A program made the translations under genes and the position numbers. Shown here one piece after another: positions 1 to 11,678 of a DNA stretch of 64,000 bases; the first letter of the stretch is position 1, and every line of letters begins with the position of its first letter. Under the pieces are notes generated by a model, which did no database searches, was not told the DNA's origin, and worked only from the letters and a program-made list of their open reading frames with translations. Source of the DNA: Auriscalpium vulgare (Eukaryota; Basidiomycota; Agaricomycetes; Russulales; Auriscalpiaceae); assembly GCA_019915015.1 (NCBI GenBank), contig JAHBBC010000001.1, forward strand, positions 1,302,001 through 1,366,000, written 5' to 3'.

Positions 1-77
1 CTGCAGCTCAAGACGTACCGAGCGCTCTCCAGAAGCCCCGGAGGACCCACTCGTGCAACCCACGCCCACGGGCCCCA

Positions 78-406
78 TCAAAGGCCGTTCAGCACATTGG
101 CCAGATCTTGCACATTTTCTTCAGAGACCGGGGCAGGCCCTACACTTTTCTGCACTGCCGCCTTCGCCTGAAATTTCCAACCAATGTCAGCCGTAAAGTC
201 AAACACTACACCCTGAGAGCAATGTAGCGTACGACTTGGATGGCCTGAAAATCACTGTCCAGCGCAGCTCTGGCTTCAGCGGCCTGTTCGCGAGAGAAAG
301 CCGGCTTCCGGGGTTTCGAGGCTTTCTTTGCGGCTTGCCTCGCACTGCCCCGCTTAGATGGTTTGCCAATTATGTGACTGGTAGTCTTCCGAGAAGGTTT
401 TGACAT
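78..406 (-). CDS. small basic hypothetical protein (2 exons)
   Basis: I do not recognise this protein. The first in-frame ATG is at 406. A 50-nt intron (255 to 206, GTGATT...GTGTAG) joins two open exons in phase 1, giving about 92 residues. The N-terminal half is rich in Lys, Arg and Ser (SKRGSARQAAKKASKPRK, nuclear-signal-like). The C-terminal half is more acidic, contains FDFTADIGWKFQ, and ends VLNGL at 78. The stop lies inside the window, so the gene looks complete. It is tandem with the copper radical oxidase downstream on the same strand. The splice choice is inferred, because unspliced reading stops at 206. Confidence 0.45.
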
Positions 407-723
407 GGTGATGGTGCAGTGGGTGGGTGGGAGCACAGCCAGTCGTCAAATTTTGCCTGGCTTATGATCACGTGACACGATGTGAATCAGAGACGGACGT
501 CGAAAGTAATAGAAAAAAATTCTTTCTGTAGAATCGATTCACGGAATAGTACTATATCGGATGTAAGTTGGTACAAAGTGTGGATAGAAGTAGAGATCTG
601 GCTGTTGCCCAGCGTCCCGCCTGGGATACGTGCGAGTGGTATAGGTAGTCGCGTAGAGTCATTCCCAAGTCCCCGTGAAAGAAGTCCGAAAACATCCGAG
701 CTCTGTCCGAAAAACGTCCAGCC

Positions 724-3326
724 TCATACCAAGGCCATCATAGCACTCACCACACCCGCCAGAAGACCAGTCCATCCACGAACCCTCGGGTTAGCTTGCC
801 ACGCCCCGCTGACGCTGGCGTTCCCTTTCTCCGAGCCTACCAGATTCTTCGCAATCACCGACGTAGGGAGAGGCGCCGGGGGTTTCACCGGTTGCTGGCC
901 GATCTGCCCTGAGCCGACCATGATCTGGATGCCGACGGAAGGTACGTCCTTGACGACTACAAAGATGACTGCGTGACAGGTTAGCTGGGGATGAGCAGAG
1001 CGTGCGATGAATGACGAACAGGCAGGTCCAGGTTGAAAGATGGCGGGATTCGGAGGCAGTGAACTGCAATGGAGGATGGCGCTCCCGTCAGAGTTCACGG
1101 TATAAGAGGATTCGAGCTCGACCATGCGTTGACCCATGTTCTGATGCACGATGATTTTAATGGCTGAACAGATGATCTTTGGCGCGTGACGTACCATGGT
1201 GTGAGTAGAGAACCCCATCCGCATCACGACAACCTTGGCGTGCTCGATGTGCTTGACATCACCAAACAGATCGTCCTTCGAGAACGTCACGTCGAAGGCG
1301 TCGCCTCCATACCCAACTTGGAGCGGCAGGCCCGCTGGCTGCGGACGGCGCGACGAGAAGTATGGCGGATAAAACTTCTCGACGCGGTACTCAGTAACGT
1401 ATGGAACGTTGACGTTGTAGTCTGGATTCGGGTTCGATCCTGTAACAAGGATGGAACCTGCATGATATCTGGTCAGCTCCTGCGGAAAGACGCATTTCGC
1501 TATAGGCCACTTACCGTCTGGAAGGAGCGTGGCCGTCGAATGGTACATCCTCTCAACGGTGCTCGGCGTGAAGCCCTCGCGCGACCACTGAGAGCCACGA
1601 GGGGCAGAGCCGTTGAAGATGACAGGATAAAGAAGAGGATGATCGGCGTATGACCAGCCGACGGCCCAAGAATCATTGCCATAGCCAGCCACGCCTAGAT
1701 ACAGTGTTAGCTCACGCTCGTTCTGCGAGTAACTTTAGAGACTGACCTGTCCCAGCACCGTTCAAACAGACAACCTGACCGGTTGGCAGTAGAATGAGGT
1801 TTCCCATAGTCCGGCCTTCAGGGAGCGGGTCGACGTGGGTGTACGAGCCCGACAGATCCGGCGTAAGCTGCACGCAGGACTGCGACGCCGGGTGCTGTGC
1901 GATATTCCAGTTCGTAACCCATCTGAAAAAGGTCGTTTCGACAATCCGAGGGGACAGCCTATATGCTCACCTGTTCGACGCGATGTTCTGTCCACCGCAG
2001 AACATGACAGTCGCAGTCCAGTTGTTCTTCGGAGTAAGCGGCATCATGACCACACCCGCGCTGGCGGGGTACGTCCGCACCGCGTCGGGCACGTCATCGA
2101 TCCTGTATTCTGTACCCTTCTTGTAGTCTAGGATGGCGGTCTGCCAGTTAGTTTGCACGAGGACGCGTGCGGAGGGGAGTAGGAATGTCAATGGGTAGAG
2201 GTTCGCGGGCAGTGTTTGCGTCAGGATGGGCGACGTGACGGGGTTGCCGCGTGGCGGGAAGAATTCGTAGGTTGGGTTTGTCTGGGCGGCGTCGTTGACG
2301 AAGCCACCCCATTCACAGCCCCCAATCTGGTGAAAAGTGAGAGATTGTTACTTTTGCTCAGAGTAAGATTGCGCCTGACGTACAATGAGAAGGCTCCCGT
2401 CGTCCAAAGCTTCACTGTAACGCCATTAGAATGCAGCAGTCAAAACGATAAGATGAGGACGCATACACCGACGGATACCAGCGCCGAGTCGTCAAGTCGC
2501 CCGTGAGGGACCAGTCGCAGTTGCCATCGTCACAAGGGTCGAGTAACCTGTTCAGAGCCCGTCACCCTGAGTATCTTGAGGCCGAACGCAAGAGTTGCAC
2601 TCACCGAACACTTGAAAGTTGCGCATGTCAGCTGACGCATTCATTCCGATGAAATGGGCAACTTACGATTTACCGCCGTCCGGGTCATTATACGGCGGAC
2701 TCCCGGTCTGACTCGCGGCAGTGACCCCTCCGGTGGTGACAGCCTGGTTTCCACCGATGTTTACCCAAGTACCGTTCCCGAGGACATTGCCGCCCTGTTC
2801 GTAGGGAGTCGAGGTCAGCGGGCAGCCGCCATTCAAGGAAGATCTCAACGCACAGCACAGAACGAGTTCGTTACGACATCCATCGCGCGCGCGGAGTTGC
2901 TGCCCAGCGCATACTCTGTAGTGTGTCAACACGATTAGTACAACCAAGCGGATAATGAATGGCTGTGCGTACCCGCGGCCCAGGCGGGGTGTCCTTGTAT
3001 CTGGGTCGGGTTGTTCTCGGTCTTATCGACGATGTATACTTTGTCTGCAGTGCCCACGAAAAGCTGTGAACCACCGCCGCGGCGTTACACACCTGTCAGA
3101 CAGACAATACTTAGGCAGATGTAGACGCGTACTCTCGTACCTGCTGGGCGCTGACCATGCTGTCCCCGACGATTTGGAATGTCCCGACTGGCCCGCCAGA
3201 CGCTGGCTGGCCAGGTACAGCCGGCGGGCTGCCCGCCGCGCCCGTACTGGCAGCGTACACCAGCAACGCAGCAACGGTCGCGAATGGACGACTCCGTCTC
3301 CCTGGGCCTCTGGAGCATGGAAGCAT
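724..3326 (-). CDS. glyoxal oxidase-type copper radical oxidase, secreted
   Basis: Extracellular copper radical oxidase (galactose/glyoxal oxidase fold). This family oxidises simple aldehydes or alcohols and makes H2O2 for peroxidases. The ATG at 3326 gives a hydrophobic signal peptide (about residues 1-32) followed by GTFQIVGDSMVSAQQ. The gene is split by roughly nine short introns. All ligands expected for the family are visible: the thioether Cys in FCA|GGN (split by an intron near 2860), Tyr in RWYPS, the Tyr-His pair in MYHSTATLLPDG, and the second His in GFSTH. The family string GSNPNPDYN and the C-terminal DUF1929-like stretch (VVVKDVPSVGIQIMV) are present. After that the protein ends in a linker and a hydrophobic tail (GLLAGVVSAMMALV), which suggests a GPI anchor. 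The substrate cannot be told from sequence. Confidence 0.9.
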
Positions 3327-4476
3327 GATCACGCGCAAGAGATGCAAGGAAAGTGGGGATAGTGGTGTGCTAGCGTGTTTTCCTCAGCGAGAATGGAGGC
3401 AAATGGGTATGAGGGCGGGCGGGACAGAAGGAAGTTAAGTGGGATGGGACCAAGCGAGCGTGCACGTCCTGGTGGACCCGGCGGGATTTGGCATGCAACT
3501 AGGGACGTCATTATATGGCCGATGGAATACATCGTGACGTCGCAAAAAGCGAGGCGATAAATTGAAGCTGTCGTTGCGGTGGTGTCAGAGAAGTAAAACA
3601 TGCTCCTCAGCTTCAGGGCCCTGCCTGCAAGCCACGAGGCGACGAGGGAGCGTACCGGTACAAAGCAGCTAGTAGGCTCTGGCTGCTCTATGTGCCACAG
3701 GGCATGTCCGTCACAGATAGATAGGGCAGTTTGCATATTCAGCCGCGCTCAGAGTCCAAACCATACGAGACGGGTTCAAACAAGCAAACGCGCCGACTCC
3801 GAGCTCGAGGTCAAGTCAGCGCTCCTTAGTCAGCAATTGCGGGACTTCCAAAATTCAATGCCTGCATTCAACGCACTCATACTCATACCAACACTCTCAT
3901 AGGCTTGCCCGACGCCCGGAAGCGCGATAGGATTTTTCTTAGTCTTGGCCCTCGTTACTGGAAGGCGACTCTCTAACGCATTGGACCACACCCGTCAAGA
4001 ACATACCCCCCCTTGAATCTCCCTTTCGCCCCATTGATCGACTATGCCCAGTCAGTTACGGAGACCATCGTCCAGCTGCATCGCATCTACTGCCTCCTTA
4101 CAGACGAGTCTAAAATGGGTCTCTCTGCCTTCGCCAATTCTAGGCTGTGCACATGCTCCCACCGCCACTGCACAGCGAGCCGATACCCCAGCTCTTTGGA
4201 CGCCCACCCCTCTCACGAGCTTCACCCATATCCTCTCCTGCGCCCTGTACCGGTTCTCCTATCCCACCCCCTTCCACATACGGGCTCCTGCGCGGCCGAC
4301 CCCCGTCTATCTTCCGCTCACGCAAGCGATGCCAAAGTCCAAGATAGCCCATACACGGATCCGCAGTCGTCGAAGGCATCTAATCAGTCCACTGCATTTT
4401 CACGAACGGGTAGCCCACCCGTGCGTCATTGTGTCCTGATTTCCTTCAGCCGGCTAATACGCATGTTGCCTGACAG
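3327..4476. other. intergenic, upstream of copper radical oxidase
   Basis: There is no gene I can support here. It holds the presumed oxidase promoter (read on the minus strand) and the decayed 5' part of the GPCR pseudogene near its right edge. ORFs on both strands in this stretch lack recognisable domains or consistent splice structure. Confidence 0.4.
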
Positions 4477-5736
4477 TCCTCGCTGATCCAGCCCGACTAC
4501 GGCGGCATCCTCGTGTACCTGTCGCTCTGTAGTCAAGACATCGTACGTCCATCGTACGACTCATGCACAGTCTCCGGTGCATGACTCACGTCCCACCACA
4601 GTACTGCATCCTGGTGGATGGAGTGAGCTCTGCTTCCGCGATCGCGTGGACACGGACGCTCATCTACCTCTCCATGGTAGGTTTGCACGACCTGTGCGCC
4701 TTGTTCATGACTCACACGCAATGCATGTAGGTCGGACTGCTCTCGCTCGCGATCTTCGACGTGGTGGGCACAGTGTTGGCGGTGTCCGACGTTCAATGGA
4801 CGTACACCGAAGATATCTGTGCAATCGTGTCTTGCCAGGGTTTAGCCGCCCTGCAGCAGGGTCTCAAGACGCTGAGTGACATGGCCACTCTGGTATGTGT
4901 GCCTCATTCATCGCCACAAGTCTTTACTCACGACGCGCTCATTTGATTTGACAGGCCCTGGTCGTTTGTGGTGTTGTACACCTCTTCCGATGGCACGGTT
5001 ACCGACTGCATCGAGATCGAGGCGAACGCTGACGAGAAACAGCTGCAGAGGGCAAGCGTCCGCTCCTGTGCTCAGTCGGCATCAAGATGTCCTCACTTAC
5101 TATTCCCTTCAACTTCCCTGCAAATATACCATAATTATCCAAGCAAAGCGTTAGATGCAGTCGGAGTTGAAAAATCGATGCAGACCAGGAATCCTTCTTC
5201 CTGTCCACCCACCACTCCTCCCCACGCATAACTCCCCGCGATCACCGCGCTCAAGTCCCGAGATTTGTGCAGCATCGGGCCCGGCGCAAGCAAGCAGGAC
5301 GAGATGCCCTCGCTGTACTGGTGCTCGCAGCGCCAGGTCGACCAGATTGTCGACGAGTGCATGTGGTTCTGGGGGGCGCTGCTCACCAGCGTGCGCGTAC
5401 GTCCCGCTGTACCTGTGGCGCCGGAGGAGGAAAGCCTCGCGCGACAGGGCGACGGGCGACTTGCGCGAAGAGCGCGGGCGGGTGCGAGTGCCCCGAGTCG
5501 CATACCCCGCTGTGTACGCGCTGCTCGTCCTCCCCCTCAGCGTCGCGCGCTTCCGCCCGCGCGCGTCCACACGGAGCCTCGCGTACATCGCCATGGTAAG
5601 TCCGACGGCCGCCCTCGTACTACATCATCCGATGAGTGAGGACTCACCCAAAGTGCCGGCAGGTTGGGCTTGTCGCGCTCGCGACATTCGACGTGCTGCG
5701 GGCACTGGCAGCGGCGGCGGTGTCCGACGTCTAGCG
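4477..5736 (+). pseudogene. decayed tandem copy of the neighbouring fungal GPCR
   Basis: Pieces match the intact receptor at 6340-7673 exon for exon. A 22-residue exon (4477-4542) and a 25-residue exon (4602-4676) equal the lengths of intact exons 2 (21) and 3 (25). The exon at 4731-4892 matches intact exon 4 (QWTYTEDICAI, then LQQGLKTLSDMATL). The next exon (from 4955) stops at 5030-5032 after 25 residues, just past TM3. The TM5 region resumes at about 5270 (CSIGPGASKQDEMPSLYWC, then VDQIVDECMWFWGALLTS). It shifts frame near 5395 (AYVPLYLW continues in another frame) and runs through VAYPAVYALLVLPLSVARF. A further copy of the exon 4 start (VGLVALATFDVL) follows at about 5664 and stops at about 5735. 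The premature stop, lost TM4 and frameshift indicate a pseudogene. Confidence 0.75.
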
Positions 5737-6005
5737 GACGAATGTACGGCGAAGTCTGCAATGGGCGCGCCTGCGCATGCGCGGCCTGGGTTCGAGTGCC
5801 TTGTTCATGCGCCACAAGTCCGTACGTCGCGCCCATTTGACAGGTTCGCATTATCGTAGCGTCGTACACGTAATAATAAAACGCAGGCTACGGATCGTGC
5901 ACAGCACATGCGAGCCAAGTCGCTGCTGCTGTGCGCTCCTGTGATAGCATATTGGTCACAGCCACGTACATGCGATGTCGACATCAAAATGTCCCTTCAA
6001 CAAGC
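5590..6005 (+). repeat. partial tandem repeat of 4676-5105
   Basis: The order of motifs in 4676-5105 recurs here. First comes a donor after ATG, then VGL..LA.FDV..., then a tract ending in GCCACAAGTC...CATTTGACAG, then a tract ending in CATCAAxATGTCC...TTCAAC. Similarity is visible by eye but imperfect. This suggests a local duplication before or during decay of the GPCR copy. Confidence 0.5.
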
Positions 6006-6339
6006 ACATACACTTCCCTATTGCATCCTCCGTCCTCCCATTCAGGCACAAGGGCTGCCGACGGCTGGGGCGCTTACGGGGCGTCGTCCGACCGCAATGA
6101 TCGCGCCCACGGCCACCGCATATCGCATACCAAGCGCCGTGAATGTCTGGCCCAGGCGACGTGGTCGGAGCCGCCTGTACCGCCTCGGAGGGCTTCCTGC
6201 TAGTCATAAGCGGTGGGGTTCCGAGGCTGCTCGTCGTCAATTCGTTCTGCTTCCCTGTGCGTGCTCTGCAGCTTGAACACTCTCCTGCTCCGCGCACACT
6301 CGCACTATCCCGCGCACTTACAACACGCGCACGGTGACG

Positions 6340-7673
6340 ATGTCCGACGGGTACCGGGCAAACTGCACGGCGAGCGATGATACGGACCAAAAGTGCACAT
6401 CGGTCCGTCTGACGAATGGGCAGAGCGTCGGGATGACGGTGCGTGGAATCTGCCTAAGTAAGCCTAAGTAATGGATGGCAAGCTGACGACGTGCGCAGCT
6501 CACGGCGGAGGCGGGATTCATCAGTATGGTGTCGGTGCTAGTGCTCTTCGCACTCATCGCAGTGCGTGTTTTCCCTATCAGCGCATCTGCTATCGGCTGA
6601 CAACGCGCTTTAGCGGAACGTAATATTCAACCGACGATGGGCTTCGGGGACGAGGAGACTGTGTCAGGAGCCCACAGATATCTACATGGTGCGTAGTCCA
6701 TCGTATCCTCCGCAGCCCACTCAGCTCAACAACTCCGCTCCCCGCAGCTAACGTTATTCGTCTTCGATCTCATCCAAGCGCTGGGCGGCGTGGTCGACAT
6801 CAAGTGGATCCACGGGAGCTTTGTGCACACCGGTCCGTTCTGCACCGCGCAGGGCGTCCTGCAGCAGCTGGGCGAGGTCGGCGTCGCCCTCGCCACGCTC
6901 GTGCGTCTTTGTGCCTGCTCCTCCCGCGCACGCCGTACTAACCGCGTCCGCAGGCGATCACCGTGCACACGTTCATCGTCGTCTTCTGGCACAAGGGCGT
7001 GCACTCGCGGCGCGCCGCGAGCGCGGTCGTTGCGGTCATCTGGATCTTCGTGATCCTGTGGTCGAGCATCGGGCCGGGGATCAGCAAGCACTACGAGGTG
7101 CCGTCGCCGTACTGGTGCTGGATCGGGCGGCAGCACCAGATCGACCAGATCCTGGGCGAGTACCTGTGGCTGTGGGTGGCGCTCTTCAGCTCGGTGCTGG
7201 CGTACGTGCCGCTGTTCCTCTGGAGCCGCGGGAACCTATCGCGCGACGGCTGGGCATGGCGCCTGCACGCGGCGGGCGACGTGAACGACGCGGACGCGCG
7301 GCGGGCGTACGGCATGCTCGCGTACCCCGCGGTGTACTCGGTGCTCGTCATCCCGCTCAGCGTCGCGCGCTTCCGGGCGTTCAACGGGCACCACGTCCCC
7401 GCGGGCGTGACGTTCACGGCGATCACGCTGTTCTACCTGTCGGGGTTCGCGAACGTGCTGCTGCTGCTCATCACGCGCCCGACGCTGCTGCTGCTGCGGC
7501 CGCCGCCGGAGCCGCAGGCGGTGGAGGCGGTGCAGGTGCAGATTGGGGGCGGGGGCGGGATTGCGATGGGGCAGGTGGGCGGGGACGAGGAGGGCGGGTG
7601 GGATCTGCCGAGCCGGAGGAGCGTCTCGATGTCGGTGGTGAGTGGGGACACCGGGCTGCATGGGATGAAGTGA
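6340..7673 (+). CDS. seven-transmembrane GPCR (fungal cAMP-receptor-like/Git3-type family)
   Basis: Plasma-membrane receptor of the expanded basidiomycete GPCR family; the ligand is unknown. Five exons (6340-6438, 6499-6561, 6614-6688, 6748-6900, 6954-7673) are all joined in phase 0 with GTGCGT donors and encode 369 residues. Seven hydrophobic segments are visible at about 34-54, 80-98, 112-140, 151-171, 199-219, 244-266 and 275-298. The extracellular Cys in HTGPFC (before TM3) and in PYWCW (second outer loop) could form the usual disulfide. The N-terminus is short with Asn-Cys and Cys residues (YRANCTAS, QKCTS). The tail after TM7 is Gly/Glu-rich and likely cytoplasmic. A broken relative lies just upstream, so the pair arose by tandem duplication. 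Confidence 0.85.
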
Positions 7674-8204
7674 GGACGCGGTGTGGTGCATATACCCGTA
7701 GATGTATTTTCAAGGATATGTATCTGTGTACAATAATTGCATTTGAGGACCTGGTAATCATGAAAGAGTGCGAAACGGGGTGCTTGCGCGGCAACGTTTG
7801 GGAGAAGGCTATGGCGCATCTGGAAGCCCCACAGCGCTGAGGAGTAGGGTTGAGAGGACCAATCGCGGCGCACGGAGATGCGGCTGGAGGGCGGCTGGGG
7901 CACGAGGAGCGGTGCGTATCCACCGAGGAGCCCAGCCAAACGTGCACTGATGGTAGTCTGTGTGGAGCGTCGCGGCGGGTGTGGCCACTGCGCGACTGGG
8001 CGGCATCCCGCCCTGCTGCGCTACAGGAAAGCGCAGAGGCTGTGGACGCAAGGAACGTTGCGGAATGCTGAAGAACTCAAGCGTCTGCCGAGACTGAGCG
8101 AACGAGTGACGTCATGGAGACGGCGTGACCCTTTTGTGACCCGGGGGCTGCAACGCAAGGCCGTGCTCCTCGCCCCACAGACCACCCACTGGCAGCAATG
8201 CACA
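7674..8204. other. intergenic, no gene seen
   Basis: This holds the 3' flank of the GPCR and the 5' flank of the next gene. An open frame in the second half (from 7878) is continuous with the real start at 8205 but has no independent support. Confidence 0.4.
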
Positions 8205-10282
8205 ATGTCTTCCTCTCCCCGCCATCCCAGCTTTGACGCCACCCCGCCACTTTCCCCGACCACCTCCCCCCACCCGCCCAGCTCGTCCTCTACCTCCACC
8301 TCCTCCCTCTCCCTCCCCTTGCACGACATCATGCGCCAAGACAGCCTCTACTCGCCCGAACCCACCCTCGACACAGCCTCCGCATCCCAGGCTACCCTCC
8401 ACACCAAGCTCGCCTTGTTGCCAGAGCAGCTCGACGAGGACACGGTCATGCTCGATGACTGGAGCGACGACGAGCAGGTTTCTGAATCAGAGCCAGAATC
8501 ACCACGCCGTAAGCACCACTCTCTCTTTTTCAATTTTTCTCGACCGGCGCACAATCGTGGCTGTCCCTCCTGCTGTCCCATCACGTGACGTCGGGCGACG
8601 CTGCAACGCGTGCGCAACGCTGGTGGGGACTTGTTGTCCAGGTGCAACGCGGGACGCCCAAGTCGTCCGCAGCTTCCGTCATCCCGACGCGGCCGATGCT
8701 CGTTTAACGGCGGCAGGAGCCGACCCGGAGATCACGTTCCGCAGGCACACGGACGCCGTCGGCGTCATTCTTCAGTTTCGCGCTTGTTGGAATATAGCAG
8801 CTGACAGATCCTTTTTTGCCTCCAGCGCCCCCGCTCTCCTCCCGTCCGTCTCTCCCCCACCGCACAACCTCCTACTCAAAGCGCCACTCGTCCGTCGACA
8901 CCCCGCGCGAGGTCCCTTTTCCCTACCCTCTCGCCTCGTCCACCTCCCACACCGTTCCCCGCCCGGCCTCGGTCTCCTTTCCACGCACACCGTCGCACCC
9001 GCAGCCAGACCGGAGCCACAGGCCTCCTCCCCCACTCGCTCCTCCTCCGTGCCGTCGTCAGACGACGTGATCGATGTCGCAAAGCTGGCGCGTCAAGACC
9101 AACCCCCAGCCTACGAAAAGGGTGACCGCCCAAGTTCCCGCCCGTCGTTTGTGACCCGGAACTCCCGCCCCCTTCCTGCCGTACCCCGACGCGCAGGTGA
9201 GACGAGCTCCAGTTCTAGCACGCCTTCGCCACTCGAGCGATCGTCCGGCGACCCCACCCCGTCATCATCATCCCGGGAATCCTCCGACTCTCCGCATCAA
9301 AGTCAGGCGCCCTCAACTAATACCATCTTCCCCTTTGGCCGCCCCTTCTCTGCACCTGGCAATGTCGTGCTGCCCGTCGTGCCGCCGGGGCGCTTGCAGG
9401 CCGCAGATCCGGCCGCGGACAACTGGTACGACCGCAACTCCACAGCGAGCTTGCCGCTGCCCTTGCAGACGCCCTACCACACCCTGCCGTCTGTGCGCTC
9501 GACGCGTGATCTGAATCAGGGGGACGCAAACCGTGGCTCTGACGCCGCGCCTCAGCCGAGCAGGTCGGCGCTGGCAGTGCCTGTCCTCCCGTCGTCCGCA
9601 TCTGTGATCAGCTCCGTCAGCTATGCCCCGCCTCCCCCCTACTCCGCGACCGCGCCACTGTCACAGCACAACGACTCTTCGGCGACGCTGTTGAGCCGCT
9701 CGGTATCTGACTACTTTCCCGCAGTGACGGCACCGCAGCCTGCGCGCGCCTCGCCCGTCCAGCCGAGCCGCCTGCCGCCCCCGGCCCCACCGACGATTCT
9801 GGCGCCGTCTGCGCCACCAGGCGATGATCGCAACCACCGCGCGCCGCACGAGCCGTTCCTTGACGCGCCGCCACCCGCGGACAGCTGGATTGCGGTGGAG
9901 ACGGTTCCAAGCGAGTACACCCTTGTTGTGCGCTTACCCGGGTTCAAGAGAGACGGGATGTGCGTATGATGTTCCTGCTTCATCCGAATATGATGCTGAT
10001 CCGTATGCTTCCTTGTTGATAGAACGCTGGCAACACGCCGCAGACGTATCCTGCATCTCGTGGCGGACTCGTGGGAAGCCGGGGGAGGTGCGTCGTTCCC
10101 GCAGGGTCCTCTGTCTTTGTGCTGATGTGGATGACTTTGCAGGACACTTTGAGCGGAGGATATCGTTCGGGTACGATGCAGACCTGGGGCAGGTGCGCGC
10201 AGAGTTTGATGGCGAGCTGTTGCGGGTGATCGTACCGCGCCGGATTCCGTCGGTCACCTGGTACGGCGAGGCGAGGGAATGA
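8205..10282 (+). CDS. long disordered protein with C-terminal alpha-crystallin (Hsp20-like) domain
   Basis: The ATG at 8205 opens a Ser/Pro-rich acidic exon ending at 8508 (EQVSESEPESPRR). A long middle part is low-complexity (Pro, Ser, Ala; PPPPYS motifs) with SSDDVIDVAKLARQDQPPAYEKGD. The C-terminal exons (to 9959, 10023-10087, 10143-10282) encode a compact beta-rich domain. It starts SWIAVETVPSEYTLVVRLPG and continues RRRRILHLVADSW, HFERRISFGYDADLGQVRAEF and LLRVIVPRR. This pattern fits the alpha-crystallin/Hsp20 fold, including the final hydrophobic-x-V-P strand. Function is unknown; chaperone or scaffold roles are only inferred. The first intron (8509-8825, 317 nt) is unusually long, and the frame change near 8972-9021 needs an intron with a weak GTCTCC donor, so the middle of the model is uncertain. 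Confidence 0.68.
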
Positions 10283-11678
10283 GTCGACACGCTCGTCGCT
10301 CCGCCCCGTGCGCCGGTCTGCATCTATATCCTTCCGACCCGCCACGCGGTTTGCGCATCTCCTCGGATCTGCCTTTGTCTTGCATTGTCTCGCTGCCGCT
10401 GTTCTCTCTCAACAACCACATACCGTCGCCGCCCGTGCCCACTGACATGACAACCACATTTCCATATCTCATCCCATCACCGCGGCCTCGTACGCCGCAT
10501 ACCAGCCCGCCGCCGGGCCCCCATCGGACTTTTCGCCTGGCCTCGCCTCGCCCTCAACAACAAGCATCCCATCACGCCTGTTTAAGCTTATATCACTACA
10601 GCGGCCGATATCGATACGTACGTGCCTTATGATAATGCGCCCGCCCGCCATGGGCCATACCATATATCCATCCCGTCCTGTTGCAACATTGCCCGCTTGC
10701 TTTCATCCAACCTTTCTTTATCTCTGTCTCGTCGTTTTTATCCGCCTCGCCTCGCCTCACCGCTTGCATCCCTCGTTCCCGTCCGCATCTCCCCGAGTAT
10801 ACCGCTACACCTGCTCGTTCTAATATTGTATATACTTACCACCGTGCGCGCTCGACGCGCTGTTTGCTAGAGTGCTTTGGTGTGCGTGGGCTCGTCTCGT
10901 ACGCACGTGTTGTATAATGGCGTCCGTTTCTTACAATTATCGTCCGTCTTTCTTACTGCTATCACAAGGCGCGCCTAACCGTCAACGCGTTACGCGTCAA
11001 CCGCCGGCTGCTGCAATGCAGCAGTGCGCTGCCGACAAACACTGGACATGTGTGCTCCTGCTGCAGCGCACCAAACTCGGTGCCACGATGGTACTCTTGA
11101 GCCGGGCTCGCGACATCCTAAAGCCTGCACGCATGCGCAAGCGGTCCGGTGAAATCTGAAGCCCTGCTGATAATTGAGTGGTCAGACAAATCCTGCTACA
11201 TGTTACGCGTTACGAGACAATTCCGGCAGAACCACATGTGCGCATGGGAAGAAATTCACGTCCATATTGGCTTACTGAGTTAATTAAATTGTCTGGTGAT
11301 GCGCATCTATCGGTTCTCCGCGTTTGAGAAGGCACCGGCGCCAGGCATTCCGTCCTATCTCCAGTCCAGCCCAGGTCCAGCCGCACGAGCCGCGGGATGT
11401 GCGCCAGGGCCCAGCACGTCGGCAACTGAGAGCACAGCGCAATATGTATGGCATTTGGCGCGGAGGCGAATATCGCGAATGCCAATCCATGGACAAGGTG
11501 ATACCGCCGAAGCGCACTCTGAATGTGTCGCGCTCGTCGCACGTCGCCGGAGAAGATACGTGCACTGTTTCACTGCTGCCTTGAGAACGAGGCCCCAGAT
11601 GATCCCCCTCCCGCGCCAAACAGATATTGACATATCGTTGTAGATGTGGTGTTGGCAGAAGATTGTGCTCTACCCCAT
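10283..11678. other. intergenic, 1.4 kb without a supported gene
   Basis: The left half is pyrimidine-rich and probably 3' UTR of the alpha-crystallin gene. The right half is the 3' flank of the convergent kinase gene. Open frames here are antisense or low-complexity. Confidence 0.4.

Noticed and set aside
482..1692. Long ORFs on the plus strand across the copper radical oxidase
   Set aside because: They are antisense to exons with clear oxidase motifs and have no features of their own.
3895..3990. tRNA-like sequence on the minus strand
   Set aside because: An A-box-like word is present but no convincing B box, anticodon stem or acceptor stem could be formed.
8233..9969. Reading the 578-codon frame as one unspliced protein
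   Set aside because: Its first 200 codons replace a plausible Ser-rich exon in another frame and contain intron-like sequence; only the part after about 9022 fits the alpha-crystallin gene.
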